64,000 nt of DNA from an uncultured Clostridia bacterium (GCA_945874765.1 CAMCHQ010000003.1:1-64000), one strand, 5' to 3'; positions 41,673 through 51,608 are shown, counted from the first letter of the stretch. Numbers and translations: made by a program. Notes: generated by a model not told the origin, from the letters alone.

Positions 41673-42620
41673 ATGCATTTACTTGAAATAAACAAAGAAA
41701 ATTATATAGGTCAAGCCGACCCGTTTATCTTTGAAGCCGACGGAAAATTCTATATCTACACCACGGGAAGCGACGGAATTTACGCTTACTATGCCGACGA
41801 CCTTTTCGGCAAGTGGAATTTTTACGGCAGAGTTTTCACATATGAGGGCAAGGGCGTTCACGATTTTTGGGCACCGAGTGTAATTGAAGTTGACGGCACT
41901 TATTATCTTTACTGCTCGTTTGAATTTTTTGACGATGAGCCGGACAAGGGCGGTCACCACCAGGCTATGCACGTTTCGTCATCAAAAAATCCGCTTGGTC
42001 CTTTTGAAAATGCAAAACAGCTTTTGCACCCTTTTTCAATAGATTCCCACGTTGTTAAAAATGAAAGCGGTTTGTTTATTTTTTATTCAACCAACACTTT
42101 TGAGGGTGAAAGACCGGGAACATATATTGTTTGCGACCGTCTTTTAACTCCCGAAAAAGCAGAGGGCAAGCCTGTCACAATGCTAAAACCTACGCTTGAC
42201 GAGGATATCTATATGCGTGACAGATACAAAAAGGGTGAAAATTGGCACACAATCGAGGGCGCTTTCTATTTCAAAGAGGGCGACTGGCAATATCTTATGT
42301 ATTCGGGCAACTGCTACCTACAGCCGACCTACTATATCGGCTACGCAAGGGCAAAGACGGACGAAACCGACCTTACAAAGATTAAATTTGAAAAATATCC
42401 CGACGAAAACACCTACCACCCTGTTATGAAAGCTAATGATTTTGAAGAGGGCACGGGTCACCATTCAATGATTAAGTATAAAGGTCAATGGTATGCGATT
42501 TATCACGCAAGAGATATTGAGGACGACGGCTTGTCGGGTGACAGACGAAATGCAAGAATTTGCAAGTTACACGTTAATGACGGAATAATTACAGCAGAAA
42601 CATATAAAGACCATATATAA
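41673..42620 (+). CDS. GH43-family arabinosidase/xylosidase-like glycosidase
   Basis: 315 residues from ATG 41673 (GGAG 8 nt upstream; an earlier in-frame start overlaps the promoter). Single five-bladed beta-propeller. Catalytic residues by motif: base D16 in 'GQADPFIFEADGKFY', pKa-modulating D124 in 'FSIDSHVVK', acid E195 in 'WHTIEGAFYFKEG'. 'FWAPSVIEVDGTYYLYCS' is also typical. No signal peptide, so it acts on imported oligosaccharides. GH43 specificity (arabinose, xylose, galactose) cannot be fixed here. Confidence 0.9.
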   Translation: MHLLEINKENYIGQADPFIFEADGKFYIYTTGSDGIYAYYADDLFGKWNFYGRVFTYEGKGVHDFWAPSVIEVDGTYYLYCSFEFFDDEPDKGGHHQAMHVSSSKNPLGPFENAKQLLHPFSIDSHVVKNESGLFIFYSTNTFEGERPGTYIVCDRLLTPEKAEGKPVTMLKPTLDEDIYMRDRYKKGENWHTIEGAFYFKEGDWQYLMYSGNCYLQPTYYIGYARAKTDETDLTKIKFEKYPDENTYHPVMKANDFEEGTGHHSMIKYKGQWYAIYHARDIEDDGLSGDRRNARICKLHVNDGIITAETYKDHI

Positions 42621-42658
42621 GGTTGTGAATAAGCAGCCATAACCGTGCCGAAATAGAA

Positions 42659-42710
42659 AAGGAATTAGAAATACGTATTTATCTACGTTTTTCTAATTCC
42701 TTAATTTTTT
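42659..42710 (+). terminator. Terminator after GH43
   Basis: AAGGAATTAGAAA-TACGTA pairs with TACGT-TTTCTAATTCCTT, followed by TTTTTT after a short AA. Confidence 0.8.
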
Positions 42711-42781
42711 ATATCAATAACAATTGAACATTTTGTCTTAATATCCCAAAGGATACGGCGACAAAACGTTGGGCACTTTGA

Positions 42782-42830
42782 ATTTTTAGCGAAAGGGCAG
42801 TACCAGCGTACAGCTCCTCTCGCTAAAAAT
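42782..42830. repeat. Duplicated intergenic hairpin element, copy 2
   Basis: The outer stem ATTTTTAGCGA-a-AGG pairs with CCT-c-TCGCTAAAAAT. The inner motif gca-GTAC-cagc-GTAC-agct matches copy 1 at 33374-33424. Like copy 1 it lies between convergent genes. Confidence 0.75.
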
Positions 42831-42863
42831 CCAATTCTGACTACTTCTTCGCAACCTAAAAAA

Positions 42864-43337
42864 TCATTCTTTATTATCCTTTTTCTTTCCCTTTTTGGCG
42901 AAAATAATAAACTTACTAAAGAAATAATTTAAAATAACAACTATTACTGCAAGCAATACTTTTGCAATAAGCTTTCCTGTTACTTCAAAATTAAACACGG
43001 TGAATGAATACCTGTCAAATCCGAATTTATCAACAAAAAGCCACAAGCCGCCTTCTTCAACACCAAGACTGAAAAGCCTTGCCGCAAAAAACTCAGGCAC
43101 TTCTTTTAACAAAACTTTAAAAGCCCAACTTTTCGACTCAAAAACCCACAACTTATTTGTAACATAGGCAAAAACAACAGAAATAAACCAAGCAATTACA
43201 TTGCTTACCAAATAAAATTTTTCGCCTAATATTTTATTAAACGCCCAAAATGAAACGAAATTTACAAGAGTTGTAAGTCCGCCGAAAACAACGTATAAAA
43301 TAACTTCTTCATATTTTTTATAAAGCTTTTTTATCAT
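42864..43337 (-). CDS. GtrA-family membrane protein (first copy)
   Basis: 157 residues with four predicted helices. 'YVVFGGLTTLVNFVSFW', 'AWFISVVFAYVTNKLWVFES' and a final 'VIVVILNYFFSKFIIF' are GtrA hallmarks. GtrA proteins are thought to help move polyprenyl-linked sugars to the outer leaflet for glycosylation. It lies 3 nt after tagD at the end of the surface-polysaccharide locus, and a GtrB-like transferase is encoded at 46469. Confidence 0.88.
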   Translation of the reverse strand: MIKKLYKKYEEVILYVVFGGLTTLVNFVSFWAFNKILGEKFYLVSNVIAWFISVVFAYVTNKLWVFESKSWAFKVLLKEVPEFFAARLFSLGVEEGGLWLFVDKFGFDRYSFTVFNFEVTGKLIAKVLLAVIVVILNYFFSKFIIFAKKGKKKDNKE

Positions 43338-43339
43338 AA

Positions 43340-43780
43340 TTATTTCTCCGGCTCACCGGGAAGCTGGTCAACTCCGCTGATTGCCTCCTGAAGCCCAAGG
43401 TCCTTTTTAATTTGCGTAGTCGAAACACCGGGAGTTCTGTCAAGAAATACAAGTTCGCAATAATCTTTAAGATAATCAAACTTGTCGCTTCCTGCCCAGT
43501 CACCGCCCATTACAACGGTATCAACGTGGTATTCCTTAACATCGTTAATCTTCTGCTCCCAGCTTTCCTCAGGGATTACAAGGTCAACGTATCTTATAGC
43601 CTCAAGCATTTTCTTTCTTGTTTCGTATGTGTGATATGCCTTTTTGCCTTTGCCTGCGTTAAATTCATCGGTCGAAAGAGCAACAATAAGATAATCTCCC
43701 ATTGCCTTTGCCCTTTTCAAAAGACGAATATGACCGTAATGAAGCAAATCAAAAGTGCCGTAAGTCAAAATTCTTTTCAT
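43340..43780 (-). CDS. tagD: Glycerol-3-phosphate cytidylyltransferase
   Basis: 146 residues. 'YGTFDLLHYGHIRLLKRA' contains the HxGH nucleotidyltransferase motif, and 'DRTPGVSTTQIKK' is the R-T-x-G-x-S-T-T motif of the CTP:glycerol-phosphate branch. It makes CDP-glycerol for teichoic-type polymers. The TagF-like enzyme at 10026-11342 would use it. Length matches B. subtilis TagD (about 130) with a short extension. Confidence 0.93.
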   Translation of the reverse strand: MKRILTYGTFDLLHYGHIRLLKRAKAMGDYLIVALSTDEFNAGKGKKAYHTYETRKKMLEAIRYVDLVIPEESWEQKINDVKEYHVDTVVMGGDWAGSDKFDYLKDYCELVFLDRTPGVSTTQIKKDLGLQEAISGVDQLPGEPEK

Positions 43781-43795
43781 AATATCCCTCCGTTA

Positions 43796-46468
43796 TTATT
43801 TGTTGGTATTAATATCTATTGTTTTGGATTTCCAATTGTTTAATTCAACAAGATTCATACCTGCTGCTTCAAATTTACTTTCATATGCCAATACATTTTC
43901 ATTGAGTTCATCGGAAAAATCTTTAGAATTCATTTCCTTGTTTGAAACTCTTATAGAAAATGTATCGTGATAATATTTTGTATTTGTATAACAATTTTCA
44001 AGAGTAAACTCTGCTTTCTTATATGATACAAATCCAACATTTTTAGGAGCAACCAAAGAAACATTATCGGCAACCGAATTATAAATAAATCCGTCAAAGT
44101 CATCAGCCATTGCGCCACTTCTGTATTGACCTGTTATATTTGAATTTTTAATATAACAATTGACAATACTTGAACCGTTAGTAGCGCTGTGTCTTACTAA
44201 ACCTGCAACACAAAAACCTTTGACATTAAAGTTTTCAATACCGAGATTGACAACCTTACCATTAAGTGTTCCGAACAGAGCAAAATCATATTTGTTCTTT
44301 TCAACTTTGTTTTTCTTGTTGTTCTTTTTCTTTTTCTCGTTTTCCGGCATACGTTTATCAACAGTTAAGTTCTTAATTACGTAACCATTTCCGTTAAAAG
44401 TACCGTCAAATGATGCGCCGTTGATTTCATTTCCTATCGGTTCAAAATCTTTACAACCCGACAAATCAATATCCGAAGTCAACTCAACATTTAATCCCTT
44501 AAATGAAGCACCGCCATTTACCATTTTAGCAAAGTTTAAGAATTGTTCTGTATTATTGATTTTGAACGGATCGGATTTCTTGCCTGTTCCGCCGTTATTC
44601 CAATTCAAATACTTATCACTTTTAATAAATACACTTATAGAGCATTTATTGTTGATTTCGTAATTATTTACTGCGCTATAATTATTTCTGATACAAAATG
44701 TTCTAAGCGCTTTCATCATTTTTGTTGTTGCTGATTCCTTATTATTATTAAATGATGATTCGTGACCTTCAATTGCAAATTCAGGTATATTATAAATAAC
44801 AATTGCTTTAGGTTCAGCTTTAGTTATTGTCTCGATATCTTTCTGAACTGAATCATTAGTTGATACATCATACCATTGAACCTTTGTAAATGAACCCGGA
44901 TCCATTCTGTCAGCCGCAGTATATAATATAGGAGTATGTGGGAATACAAATATAGAATCATCCTTTGTAGTATTACTGTCTATATCATTAACGATTCCCT
45001 CGTATAATTTTTTATCCTCCTCGGACATTTTTATACCTTTAAGAATTGATACATTGGTTGTTTCTGTTGATTCCCATATCGATGAATCAGTAAGACCCCA
45101 CCAACTATAAGTATTAACCATTTTAAACGCACTGCAAAACATAATAAAGCACATTGCAACAACGCCAACAAGAGACATTGAAATCCAACTGTATTTATTA
45201 GTGCATAAACTAACCAACAAACAAATTATAACACCTGTTGAAAGTGCAATTTGGCTTGCCGCAAGACTTCCCGACATTCCGACACCATAACCGATAGTGA
45301 AAATAGCGCCGAAAAGGAGGAAAAAGCCTATATATTCTTCAAAGTGCTTTTTCTTGCAGAAAATGTCAACTGCATACATTATCATCATAATGAAAAATAC
45401 AACGGTTGCAAATACATAAAATCCATATGTTTTGCTTTTATAAATATCGGTCAACATTTCGGAAATTTTTTGTACTTTTGAAAGAATCAAAATACCGATT
45501 ATTGCTATTGCACCAAATACGATTAAAACAATTCTCTGTGCTTTGCTTTCGTCTTTGTCACCGGGATATACCTTTCTTAAAATAAACAATAAGAAAAGTG
45601 CGCCGGCCGCAACACCGGCAACACCAAGTTCGCCGATAAAATCATCTTTTCCGTCAATTATCCATTTAAAAAGAATAGTTTTAACTCCACCCTTTGCACC
45701 TACTGCGCCAAAAAGAGTTTGTGATAAGCAAGCACCAAGAGCACCGTTTGCAAGAAGATATATTCCGTATCCGGCAAATACTATTGCCGCACCGCAACCA
45801 TAATACAATAAATTCAAAAATACTGTTTTCTTGTCTTTTTCATAAACAAACAAGAATATAAAATAAATTAAAACAAAAAATCCGAATAAAAGTCCGATAT
45901 TTTGCTTAACCATTAAAACCATAGCATTTGAAAATCCGGCAAGCAAAGTGATTTTAATATCCGGCTTTTCTTTTGCTATAAAGCTTTTTCCCATTTTTAT
46001 AAGGAGAAATATTGTAAGATATGCAAAAATATCCATCATACGAATATAGTCATAAAAAATTTGTACTACTTCCGACTGAAGATAAAATGCTGTTACCAAT
46101 GCGCCCATACAAGCGGCAATAGGATTAAATAATTCATTAAATATACGATATGCAAGATAAGCTATTATCGTAAAGAATATAACCCCTAAAATTCTTAAGG
46201 CTATAATTGAATATCCGAAAATTTTAGTAAACAGAGCTATAAATGTAATATATCCCGGCATAAAAAGATATTCAAAATCTTTATAAACAACTTGTCCGTT
46301 ATTAATAAGCTGAGCATAATAGGTATACCAGCCTTCTGCCGCAGGCATTGTTTTGTTGCATAAAATAGCTGCAAATAAAACAACAGGTATTATTGTGAAC
46401 AATACACCTAATTTATAATCTCGGTTTTTGTCAATTTTTAGTTTATTATAATTCAAATTCTTAAACAT
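43796..46468 (-). CDS. Polytopic GT-C-like glycosyltransferase fused to a GLUG beta-helix domain
   Basis: 890 residues. Residues ~20-470 contain about 12 membrane helices in the ArnT/PMT (GT39/GT83-like) style, with 'WYTYYAQLINNGQVVYKDFEY' spanning the usual acidic first loop. A soluble outer domain follows (~480-620; 'FVFPHTPILYTAADRMDPGS'). The C-terminal ~260 residues are a right-handed beta-helix with GLUG-type motifs: 'VELTSDIDLSGCKDFEPIG', 'FDGTFNGNGYVIKNLTVD' and 'CVAGLVRHSATNGSSIVNC'. GLUG repeats normally occur in secreted adhesins or proteases, so the fusion is unusual. It probably transfers a sugar to a surface polymer or protein. Confidence 0.75.
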   Translation of the reverse strand: MFKNLNYNKLKIDKNRDYKLGVLFTIIPVVLFAAILCNKTMPAAEGWYTYYAQLINNGQVVYKDFEYLFMPGYITFIALFTKIFGYSIIALRILGVIFFTIIAYLAYRIFNELFNPIAACMGALVTAFYLQSEVVQIFYDYIRMMDIFAYLTIFLLIKMGKSFIAKEKPDIKITLLAGFSNAMVLMVKQNIGLLFGFFVLIYFIFLFVYEKDKKTVFLNLLYYGCGAAIVFAGYGIYLLANGALGACLSQTLFGAVGAKGGVKTILFKWIIDGKDDFIGELGVAGVAAGALFLLFILRKVYPGDKDESKAQRIVLIVFGAIAIIGILILSKVQKISEMLTDIYKSKTYGFYVFATVVFFIMMIMYAVDIFCKKKHFEEYIGFFLLFGAIFTIGYGVGMSGSLAASQIALSTGVIICLLVSLCTNKYSWISMSLVGVVAMCFIMFCSAFKMVNTYSWWGLTDSSIWESTETTNVSILKGIKMSEEDKKLYEGIVNDIDSNTTKDDSIFVFPHTPILYTAADRMDPGSFTKVQWYDVSTNDSVQKDIETITKAEPKAIVIYNIPEFAIEGHESSFNNNKESATTKMMKALRTFCIRNNYSAVNNYEINNKCSISVFIKSDKYLNWNNGGTGKKSDPFKINNTEQFLNFAKMVNGGASFKGLNVELTSDIDLSGCKDFEPIGNEINGASFDGTFNGNGYVIKNLTVDKRMPENEKKKKNNKKNKVEKNKYDFALFGTLNGKVVNLGIENFNVKGFCVAGLVRHSATNGSSIVNCYIKNSNITGQYRSGAMADDFDGFIYNSVADNVSLVAPKNVGFVSYKKAEFTLENCYTNTKYYHDTFSIRVSNKEMNSKDFSDELNENVLAYESKFEAAGMNLVELNNWKSKTIDINTNK

Positions 46469-47458
46469 TTACTTTTCCTCGTCACCCGTATTTTTATCAG
46501 CAATTTCTTTTTTATCTTTATCGTCATCAAAATTAATTCTTTCCTCTTCGACAACGAGAGGTCTGTTCATAATACGTGCATTCATACTCATAATATACTC
46601 GCCCAAAAAGCCGAGGAAGAAAAGCTGAATACCGCCGATAAACATTGAACAAATAATTGCCGGTGCAGTACCGCCCGGGAATCTGTCCCACCAAATAAGT
46701 TTCATAATAAGATAAACAATTCCGATAACAAAACTTAAAATACCGATTCCGAAACCTGCAAACGTTGCAATTCTAAGCCCCATTTTAGTATAAGAAGTAA
46801 ACGAAAGCATTGCCGCATCATAAAGAGAATAGAAATTGTTATGAGTTTTGCCTGCCTTACGCTTTGGCTGTTCAAACTCGATATCCTTTCTCTTAAATCC
46901 AAGCTCGGCAACAATTCCACGAATAAACGGAGTCGGGTCATTAAGATTTTTAAGAACATTGATAAAATCTCTGTCATAAAGGGCAAAGCCTGTAAAATGC
47001 TCAATCTGCTCAACCGATGACATTTTTTTAATCATCTTATAGTAGCAGCTTCTTGCCCAATACATAAATTTGTTTTCTTTACTCGAAGATTTAATTGCGC
47101 AAACGATTTTATATCCGTTTTCCCACTCGTGAACAAATTTAGGAATCATCTCAACAGGGTCTTGGAAATCGGCGCAAATAGGAATTACGCAATCGCCGTC
47201 AACGTGGAGCATTCCGTAATACGGGGAATTAAACTGACCGAAATTTTTAGCATTCAAAATAGCCTTGATTTTCGGGTTCTTTTTACAAATTTCCCTAATC
47301 AGCGGACGTGTATTATCCGTAGAACAGTTATCCATAATAAGTATTTCATAATCATACTGAGGAAGTTCCTCGGTAATTTCCTTGACTACAGCATTACAAA
47401 TTTGAACAATATTATCCTGCTCGTTATAGCAAGGAATCATAATTCCTATTTTTTTCAT
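46469..47458 (-). CDS. GtrB-like family 2 glycosyltransferase
   Basis: 329 residues. GT-A domain: 'IMIPCYNEQDNI' start, 'MDNCSTDNT' and 'PICADFQDP' (metal-binding DxD-like). Two C-terminal membrane helices ('FAGFGIGILSFVIGIVYLIM' and the following one) complete the layout of GtrB/DPM1-like polyprenyl-phosphate glycosyltransferases. It should charge undecaprenyl phosphate with a hexose for the GtrA and GT-C proteins of this locus. Its start overlaps the acyltransferase stop by 4 nt. Confidence 0.9.
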   Translation of the reverse strand: MKKIGIMIPCYNEQDNIVQICNAVVKEITEELPQYDYEILIMDNCSTDNTRPLIREICKKNPKIKAILNAKNFGQFNSPYYGMLHVDGDCVIPICADFQDPVEMIPKFVHEWENGYKIVCAIKSSSKENKFMYWARSCYYKMIKKMSSVEQIEHFTGFALYDRDFINVLKNLNDPTPFIRGIVAELGFKRKDIEFEQPKRKAGKTHNNFYSLYDAAMLSFTSYTKMGLRIATFAGFGIGILSFVIGIVYLIMKLIWWDRFPGGTAPAIICSMFIGGIQLFFLGFLGEYIMSMNARIMNRPLVVEEERINFDDDKDKKEIADKNTGDEEK

Positions 47459-48564
47459 ATTCTTACCTCACTTTGCTTTTTATAAAATAAAATATGAGTT
47501 ATTTTTTTACTGATATATTTCATCACTATACTTATATCTATAGTAACTAACAAAACAAGAATTGCAAACAATGTATCATTTTCAACATAGGCAAATGTAC
47601 CACTTCTCAAAAGGCAATATACAAATCCGTGATACAAATACAATTCATATGATATATTTCCAAGTTTGTCAAGAATTATATTATTTGACTTGAATTTCAT
47701 TGAAACAAGTAAGACTGTTGTTACAAAGAAAGGAGATGTCAAATATCTTGAAAGGTATTTTGGGCTAATATTATGAGCCTGAATTATATCTATCTTTTCA
47801 AATAATTTATAACTAAAGAAAAGTAAAACTGTTAATGTAATAAAAATCAACAATTTAGCGTAGTAGTTTTTTTGTAATCGTGCTTCTATTTTTTCTTTAC
47901 GTGAACCTTGCCAAATTATTCCATATGCAAAAGCCGGAAGTGAATAAGCCCAAAATTGTTTCCACTCAGTTTTATAAGTAAGTACACCAAAAAATACTGT
48001 GGTCAGCAAAGTAAATACTACTATTAATATTGTACCTGCCTTTTTATTTTTGCCGCCGATTTTAAATGCGAGCCAAAATTCAAGATACATAAGTAATATT
48101 TCGTAAATATACCATGCATTTATTGTCAAAGTACTACCTGATTTAACAAATTTTAATAATAGATTTTTTATATTATAAGTTTCTTCTGTCAATCCTTGTA
48201 CTGCCGGTAAATAGTGAAAAAGAATAAACGAAAAAAGCTGAACAAAAAGAAAAGGTATCAAAACAGTTGAAAATCTCTTTTTAAAGAAATTATTTAAACC
48301 GTTTTTCTCATAACTGCACATCAATCCATAGCCGGACAAAAAGAAAAACATTGAAACAGCTAAATTTCCTGTTCCTCTGAAAAAATAAAATGATTCAACA
48401 TTGGGCATTTCGGATAAATGGCAAAATATTATTGAAACGGCGAACAAGCCTTTCATTGAATTTGTATTTGACCGAGATAAATTATCAAGATTAAATTTTT
48501 CACCGCTGAATTTTACGTTATAAAAACATAAAATCAAAAAAGCGGGTATTATAATATTTATCAC
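47455..48564 (-). CDS. Acyltransferase family 3 (OafA-like) membrane protein
   Basis: 369 residues, about ten membrane helices, starting at GTG 48564 (GAGGGG upstream; GTGA overlap with the previous stop). 'NSMKGLFAVSIIFCHLSEM' holds the conserved His after the first helix, and 'FFFLSGYGLMCSYEKNG' the F/LxSGxL motif. Such enzymes O-acetylate surface sugars. It is more AT-rich than the enzymes around it, suggesting exchange of serotype-like genes within the locus. Confidence 0.88.
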   Translation of the reverse strand: MINIIIPAFLILCFYNVKFSGEKFNLDNLSRSNTNSMKGLFAVSIIFCHLSEMPNVESFYFFRGTGNLAVSMFFFLSGYGLMCSYEKNGLNNFFKKRFSTVLIPFLFVQLFSFILFHYLPAVQGLTEETYNIKNLLLKFVKSGSTLTINAWYIYEILLMYLEFWLAFKIGGKNKKAGTILIVVFTLLTTVFFGVLTYKTEWKQFWAYSLPAFAYGIIWQGSRKEKIEARLQKNYYAKLLIFITLTVLLFFSYKLFEKIDIIQAHNISPKYLSRYLTSPFFVTTVLLVSMKFKSNNIILDKLGNISYELYLYHGFVYCLLRSGTFAYVENDTLFAILVLLVTIDISIVMKYISKKITHILFYKKQSEVRI

Positions 48565-49487
48565 TTGTTTTCCCCTCGTTTATACCACTCAACAGTATTT
48601 TTTATTCCTGTTTTGAAATCGACTGTAGGTTTAAAACCGGTATCTCTTTTCAAATCGTCAATATCAGCGCAAAGATACATTACCTGATTAGGGAAATAAT
48701 CGACAGCGCCGAAATTGCACTTAGCACTCGGGCAGGCTATGTCACGAATATCGGTTATATAGTCTTTAAGACTTCTTGTTTCACCCGAGCCGACGGTATA
48801 AATTGCGCCGTCTTTACCCTTTTCGCCGGCGAGGAAAAATGCGTTTGCGATATCGCCGTTATAAAGAAAGTCCCACTGCTGTTCACCCGGTGTAAAGTCG
48901 CAATCCTCACCGTTTAAAAACTTAATAATCGTGCTCATAACCATAGTATGCGCACCGTCACCCGGACCGTAGGCGGACAAAATTCTGCACCAAATATGCC
49001 TGATACCGAGTTGAGAGCAAAGAATCCTGCTCATTTTACCTGCCGCAAGTTTAGCTATACCGTAGCCGTTATTGGGATTGGTAGGAGAATCGGGAGCAAC
49101 CTTTTGTCCGTTTTCAAGCCTGCCGTTTTCAGCCTGACTGCCTGCGCCGACAAATACGTCACAGCCGAATCTTTTAGCAAGTTTAACCGCTTCGAGTTCG
49201 TTTTTAATATTATTCGCCTGCAAGAACATATTGTCCCTATCCTTACCGTAAGGGCCTGCCCATGCAAGATGAAAGAAAGCGTCATATTTTTCATCATTTT
49301 CATTTTGAAAATCCGCCATTTCATCAAGCGAGCAATATGCAATTTTAACAAGAGGGTTTGACGGAATTTTATTAACCCTGCCGCCCTTGCGAACAAGGAC
49401 AAGGGTTTCAACCCCCTCGCTTATAAGTTTATTAACAAGTGCCGTACCGACAGCGCCGGTTGCACCCGTGACAATAGCTTTTTTCAT
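48561..49487 (-). CDS. NAD-dependent epimerase/reductase (extended SDR) of the CDP-sugar branch
   Basis: 308 residues from ATG 49487 (AGGAG upstream; an earlier in-frame start overlaps the GT-C gene). Rossmann motif 'IVTGATGAVGTALV', 'FFHLAWAGPYGKD', and the catalytic Tyr-Lys in 'NNGYGIAKLAAGK' (YxxxK). It resembles CDP-sugar reductases such as the AbeAB/YerF type. Lying in one locus with rfbFGH and a YerE-like enzyme, it is the best candidate for the ketoreductase that finishes a CDP-branched dideoxyhexose. This assignment is inference; the family call is firm. Confidence 0.85.
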   Translation of the reverse strand: MKKAIVTGATGAVGTALVNKLISEGVETLVLVRKGGRVNKIPSNPLVKIAYCSLDEMADFQNENDEKYDAFFHLAWAGPYGKDRDNMFLQANNIKNELEAVKLAKRFGCDVFVGAGSQAENGRLENGQKVAPDSPTNPNNGYGIAKLAAGKMSRILCSQLGIRHIWCRILSAYGPGDGAHTMVMSTIIKFLNGEDCDFTPGEQQWDFLYNGDIANAFFLAGEKGKDGAIYTVGSGETRSLKDYITDIRDIACPSAKCNFGAVDYFPNQVMYLCADIDDLKRDTGFKPTVDFKTGIKNTVEWYKRGENK

Positions 49488-49494
49488 AATTGTA

Positions 49495-51606
49495 TCACTC
49501 CTGTGACGGAACATAAATATAATATAATTGTTTCGTATGATTTTCACCAACTTTTGTGTCAGTTACAAATGTTTTAACCAATGTATATTTTTTCAACGCA
49601 TTTTGATAATCAGAATTCATATTTTCAGTCAAAACATCCACGGCTTTATTATCTATAACGAAAGCACTTGATGTATCACTGTTCATTGAATCTATATAGG
49701 AATGAGCATTTGATTTATAAAACCAATCAATTTGCTCACACGCCGAATAATTAGTTTTTTCATGATTGATTTCATTAACAAAAGCAGCCCAATAAATAAA
49801 GAGACGAGGATTTTCTCCATTATTATCATTTGTTGCCCAATCATTGATGTTATATGCAACTTCATCTATGTCATTATAATTCTCATTGTCGCTGTTTCCA
49901 ACCCATTTTAAATCAAACGAAGAATTTGAACCGTTTAAAACATTATCACCGATTACCATTACAGGATTTGCTACACAAAAAGAAATAGCTAAAAAACAGC
50001 AAAGCAATTTAATATACAACATAAATCTATCATTGCACTTTTCTTTTTTTTGAGTAAATGAGGTTCGGTTTCTGGCTAAAAAATCATCTGCCGCAACAGC
50101 ACATATCAAACACGTAATAAACAAAAGCGTGTAAATATTAGTTGAATAACTGCGCCCTACAAAATACGAAAAAGCAGAAAATCCATAAATTGCAAGCACA
50201 AACAGTGCGGTCGAAATACGTGTATCGGCAATTTGTTTTTCGCCCACTCTTTCACTTTTCAATTTAGGCAAGGCGGAATACAGAGCATAAACAAGCACGA
50301 TAATATAAACAATCCACAATCCAAATGAAATAGGCAACATATAGAACCCTGTGCCCTCAAATGCCAATATTCCAAAAAACAATTCATTAATGCCAAGTGC
50401 TTGACCGCTTCTCAAATAAGTAATTAATTGTACCGTACAAATAAAAATTAAAATCGAAATAATTGCACAAAATATTTGCGCAAAAATTGTTTTCCATATT
50501 TTCGGGTCGCCGAACGTATACAAATACGCTTTTTGCAAAATAACATATCCTGCAAAAGCGATAATACATATTATTCCGCTTTCAAAATTACAAAACAAAG
50601 CAAGAGCAATTGAAGCCCACGCAACTGCAGCTATTATATGTTTTGCTTTTCTGCTTTTTGTAGCGTAATGAATAGAAATTAAAAACAATAGAGATATCGG
50701 GAAAAAAGAGCGAAGCGGAAAATATTGAAAATAATAATTGCCGCAATAAAGCAGATTTAGCGGTCCCAACGTACAGGCAGAAAGTGACATCAAAAAAGCA
50801 ATGGCTTTGTTTTGAATAAACACATAGGAAAAAGAAAAAATTTCAAAACTCATAACACACAAGGCAATTGCAATCATTAAAGACATGTTCGCCTGTGTTA
50901 CGCCACCGATGATTTTTAAAAAAACAACGGCGATATAAGGATAAAATCCATAAATACTGTTAAAATCGACGCCGATTGTTTTTAAACTAAAAACGTTATA
51001 AATAGGATACCACCAAGCATAGTAATGATGAACCAAATAGTCACAGTTTGATGAAGCGTAATTTTTTGAAATCAACTTTGCAAAAACATAAGCAATAAAC
51101 GCCAAGGCAAACAAAAAATATAAGCATCCTACATTTTTCTTATTTCTACTGCCGATTAATATAAAAACAACTGATACAACTAATGATATAATCATTACAA
51201 TTGCCAAATTGCCGTAAAAAAGATTTAATGATATTGACGAATAGGATGTATCTGAATACAACAGAATCATCAAAACCAAAAACGCAAACGTCAAAAATAT
51301 TGCGAAATTTATAAGATTAAGCATTTTTTGACTAAAAAGCAAACTGTTGTCAGAACGTTTTTTTATTAACGGAATAAATACCATATAAAGTACAGGAAAC
51401 AAAACCGTTAAAATCATATATTGCAGTGTTTCCGCTCTTTCGGGTCGGCATTGCTTAAAAGCACCACTGAGCATTAAATTCTCAAGTGCTTGCATATCAA
51501 CCTTGTCAGATATTTTTGACAAAGCGACACCAACAATAAAACACGCAAAAATTGACAATACGAGGGAATATACATTAACCAGTATTTTTCTGCTTTTGTT
51601 TTCCAA
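49495..51606 (-). CDS. Polytopic membrane protein, probable GT-C glycosyltransferase
   Basis: 703 residues with about 13 hydrophobic segments over residues 10-560 and a C-terminal soluble tail (~570-703; 'FDLKWVGNSDNENYNDIDEV'). The short loop 'NCDYLVHHYYAWWYPIYNVF' and 'FNSIYGFYPYIAVVFLK' resemble the acidic/aromatic outer loops of GT-C enzymes, but I do not recognise a named family. It is AT-rich and sits between GtrA and the SDR reductase. Likely transfers a sugar from a polyprenyl carrier outside the membrane, or is a polymerase or flippase-like protein. Confidence 0.6.
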   Translation of the reverse strand: MENKSRKILVNVYSLVLSIFACFIVGVALSKISDKVDMQALENLMLSGAFKQCRPERAETLQYMILTVLFPVLYMVFIPLIKKRSDNSLLFSQKMLNLINFAIFLTFAFLVLMILLYSDTSYSSISLNLFYGNLAIVMIISLVVSVVFILIGSRNKKNVGCLYFLFALAFIAYVFAKLISKNYASSNCDYLVHHYYAWWYPIYNVFSLKTIGVDFNSIYGFYPYIAVVFLKIIGGVTQANMSLMIAIALCVMSFEIFSFSYVFIQNKAIAFLMSLSACTLGPLNLLYCGNYYFQYFPLRSFFPISLLFLISIHYATKSRKAKHIIAAVAWASIALALFCNFESGIICIIAFAGYVILQKAYLYTFGDPKIWKTIFAQIFCAIISILIFICTVQLITYLRSGQALGINELFFGILAFEGTGFYMLPISFGLWIVYIIVLVYALYSALPKLKSERVGEKQIADTRISTALFVLAIYGFSAFSYFVGRSYSTNIYTLLFITCLICAVAADDFLARNRTSFTQKKEKCNDRFMLYIKLLCCFLAISFCVANPVMVIGDNVLNGSNSSFDLKWVGNSDNENYNDIDEVAYNINDWATNDNNGENPRLFIYWAAFVNEINHEKTNYSACEQIDWFYKSNAHSYIDSMNSDTSSAFVIDNKAVDVLTENMNSDYQNALKKYTLVKTFVTDTKVGENHTKQLYYIYVPSQE

Positions 51607-51608
51607 AT

